6,284 nt of DNA from Reyranella sp. GTDB lineage: Bacteria; Pseudomonadota; Alphaproteobacteria; Reyranellales; Reyranellaceae. Position 1 is the stretch's first letter. Each line of letters starts with the position of its first letter. A program made the translations under genes and the position numbers. Below are positions 4,738-6,284 of the stretch, one piece after another. The stretch covers positions 1 through 6,284 of the forward strand of contig JADHLS010000322.1 in NCBI GenBank assembly GCA_016780605.1, written 5' to 3'. The notes under the pieces were generated by a model that saw only the letters and a program-made list of their open reading frames with translations, did no database searches and was not told the DNA's origin.

Positions 4738-6225
4738 ATGGGCGGGGCGACTTCCAAAGCGCGAACCGGCGTGCCGGGTCTCGACGACATCTTGATGGGT
4801 GGTTTGGCGTCAGGACGGGTGTTCCTGTTGGAGGGCAGCCCGGGGACGGGCAAGACCACCATTGCCCTGCGATTTCTCCTCGAAGGGGCCGCCGCGGGTG
4901 AGCGCGGGTTGTACGTCACCCTGTCGGAGACCGCTCAGGAACTCAGGGCCACCGCCCAGTCGCACGGTTGGCAGCTTGGCGACAACATCGAGATCTTCGA
5001 AGTCGTGCCGCCGGAGAGCCTGCTCGACTCCAAGCAGCAGCAGAGCCTGCTTTACTCCTCGGACCTCGAACTTGGCGAGACGACCAAGTTGATCTTCGAG
5101 GCAGTCGAACGCACCAAGGCGGCGCGCATCGTGATCGACTCGCTGTCCGAGATCCGCCTGCTGGCCCAGAGTTCACTGCGCTATCGCCGGCAGATCCTGG
5201 CGATGAAGCACTATTTCTCGCGTCACGCCGCCACCGTCCTGATGCTCGATGACCTGACCACCGACACGCTCGACAAGACGGTGCACAGCGTCGCTCATGG
5301 GGTCATCAGGCTCGAGGAGCTGACGCCCGACTACGGGGCAGAGCGGCGACGGCTGCGCATCGTCAAGTATCGCGCGCAAGGCTTCAGGGGCGGCTATCAC
5401 GACTTCTCCATCGGCACCGGCGGGGCACGCATATTCCCGCGGCTGGTAGCGGCGGAGCACCGCAGCAAGTTCGCCCGCCAGAGTATCGGCACAGGCATCC
5501 CCGCCTTCGACGGATTGCTGGGCGGCGGCATTGAAAGGGGCTCGAGCACGGTGATCTTGGGTCCCACGGGAACCGGCAAGAGTTCGCTCGCCTTGCAGTT
5601 CATTGCCCAGACGGTCGCCACCGGCGGCAAGGCGGCGATGTTCATCTTCGACGAGGAACTCGGGCTGCTGCTCGAACGCGCCAAGCCGCTTGGCTTCGAT
5701 CTCGCCGCCATGCAGGCGAACGGCCGCCTGCAAATAACACAGCTCGATGCTGCCGAGCTGTCGCCCGGGGAGTTCGCTTACAATGTGTGCGTTGCGGCTC
5801 AGGATCCAGAGGTCAGGACGGTCGTGATCGACAGTCTCAACGGCTACCAGGCGGCGATGCCGCAGGAGAATTCGCTGATCCTGCACATTCACGAGCTTCT
5901 TCAGTATCTCAACCGGCAAGGCGTCTCGACTTTCTTGACGGTGGCACAACACGGGTTGATCGGCGACATGAAGACGCCGGTCGACGTCACGTATCTTGCC
6001 GACGCGGTGATCCTGCTGCGCTACTTCGAGGCCGACGGCGCGGTCCGTCGCGCCCTGTCGGTGATCAAGAAGCGTACGGGAAAGCACGAGGACACGATCC
6101 GTGAATTCTGGATCGATCGCGGTATACAGGTCGGTGAACCGTTGACGGAATTCCACGGCGTGTTGCGCGGCACGCCGATGCTGCCCGGTGATCGGCCGCC
6201 ACCCAGACCGGCCGGGGACGAGTGA
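4738..6225 (+). CDS. KaiC-like double-domain ATPase
   Basis: A 495-residue RecA-fold ATPase with two KaiC domains, slightly shorter than cyanobacterial KaiC (519). CI (about 7-230) has Walker A GSPGTGKTT (33-41) and Walker B IVIDS (131-135, D134). CII (about 247-480) has Walker A GPTGTGKSS (275-283) and Walker B VVIDS (362-366, D365). Of the KaiC CI glutamate pair E77/E78 only E64 remains, with S63 in the first position. The CII pair aligns with D305/E306. The CII phosphosite segment reads TPVDVTY: T413, T418 and Y419 align with KaiC T426, S431 and T432. The C-terminal tail is short and Pro-rich, unlike the KaiA-binding tail, and no kaiA or kaiB is visible, so a true circadian clock is not implied. 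GGAG (4727-4730), seven bases before the ATG, supports the start. Proteobacterial relatives are often encoded beside sensor kinases, suggesting a signalling role. A stress-type promoter lies upstream. Confidence 0.92.
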   Translation: MGGATSKARTGVPGLDDILMGGLASGRVFLLEGSPGTGKTTIALRFLLEGAAAGERGLYVTLSETAQELRATAQSHGWQLGDNIEIFEVVPPESLLDSKQQQSLLYSSDLELGETTKLIFEAVERTKAARIVIDSLSEIRLLAQSSLRYRRQILAMKHYFSRHAATVLMLDDLTTDTLDKTVHSVAHGVIRLEELTPDYGAERRRLRIVKYRAQGFRGGYHDFSIGTGGARIFPRLVAAEHRSKFARQSIGTGIPAFDGLLGGGIERGSSTVILGPTGTGKSSLALQFIAQTVATGGKAAMFIFDEELGLLLERAKPLGFDLAAMQANGRLQITQLDAAELSPGEFAYNVCVAAQDPEVRTVVIDSLNGYQAAMPQENSLILHIHELLQYLNRQGVSTFLTVAQHGLIGDMKTPVDVTYLADAVILLRYFEADGAVRRALSVIKKRTGKHEDTIREFWIDRGIQVGEPLTEFHGVLRGTPMLPGDRPPPRPAGDE

Positions 6226-6284
6226 CCGCCGCGGCCCCATGGCGGCCGTTGCGCGCACTGGTCCTGGCGCCACGTGGCCGAGAT
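6222..6284 (+). CDS. Start of a gene coupled to the KaiC-like gene (3'-partial)
   Basis: A GTG at 6222 overlaps the KaiC-like stop codon as GTGA, the usual four-base arrangement for translational coupling. GGGGA (6214-6218) lies three bases upstream as a possible, slightly close, ribosome site. The 21 visible codons are open to the window edge and read VTAAAPWRPL then RALVLAPRGRD. The stretch LRALVLAPRGRD looks like the first beta-strand of a receiver-like or Rossmann-like domain. From the KaiC-like neighbour I infer a sensor histidine kinase or other signalling protein, but the fragment is too short to prove this. An ATG at 6239 in another frame is a weaker alternative. Confidence 0.5.
   Translation, partial: MTAAAPWRPLRALVLAPRGRD

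Noticed and set aside
5173..6273. Long open frame (about 366 codons) antisense to the KaiC-like gene
   Set aside because: Composition-driven shadow of a clear KaiC-like gene; no domain, and low-complexity His/Arg/Ala-rich content typical of antisense frames.
2803..6284. RecQ plus KaiC-like ATPase as a defence island
   Set aside because: RecQ is a standard housekeeping helicase with all domains, a separate promoter lies between the genes, and no nuclease, toxin or mobile gene is present.

Overview
The window is GC-rich, gene-dense chromosomal DNA. An alphaproteobacterium is the best guess, because the protein sequences resemble alphaproteobacterial ones, there is an Omp31/Omp25-like outer-membrane barrel, and one promoter matches the alphaproteobacterial general-stress sigma factor EcfG. 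The genus cannot be fixed from this stretch. There are no RNA genes, insertion sequences, prophage genes or CRISPR arrays.

Layout from left to right: (1) the C-terminal part of a LACTB2-like metallo-beta-lactamase-fold hydrolase (+, cut by the left edge); (2) a perfect 17-bp-arm palindrome in the convergent gap; (3) a GFA/CENP-V-fold zinc protein (-); (4) a 59-bp divergent promoter gap; (5) a short-chain dehydrogenase/reductase-fold protein (+) whose four catalytic tetrad positions are all substituted; (6) a compound palindromic repeat in the second convergent gap; (7) a secreted outer-membrane beta-barrel protein (-); (8) a 251-bp divergent intergenic region with a 12-bp direct repeat near each end; (9) a full-length RecQ helicase (+); (10) a 111-bp gap with a good EcfG-type promoter; (11) a double-domain KaiC-like ATPase (+); (12) the first 21 codons of a further gene that overlaps the KaiC-like stop codon by four bases.

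Most of the genes look like independent single-gene units, since the strand alternates at nearly every step. The exception is the right end: the KaiC-like gene and the truncated gene after it are translationally coupled and appear to form an operon under a general-stress promoter. The points most worth following up are that promoter-operon unit, the active-site-less SDR protein, the altered catalytic and phosphorylation positions in the KaiC-like protein, and the two palindromic elements that sit exactly in the two convergent gaps. I see no evidence of a complete novel defence or mobile system.
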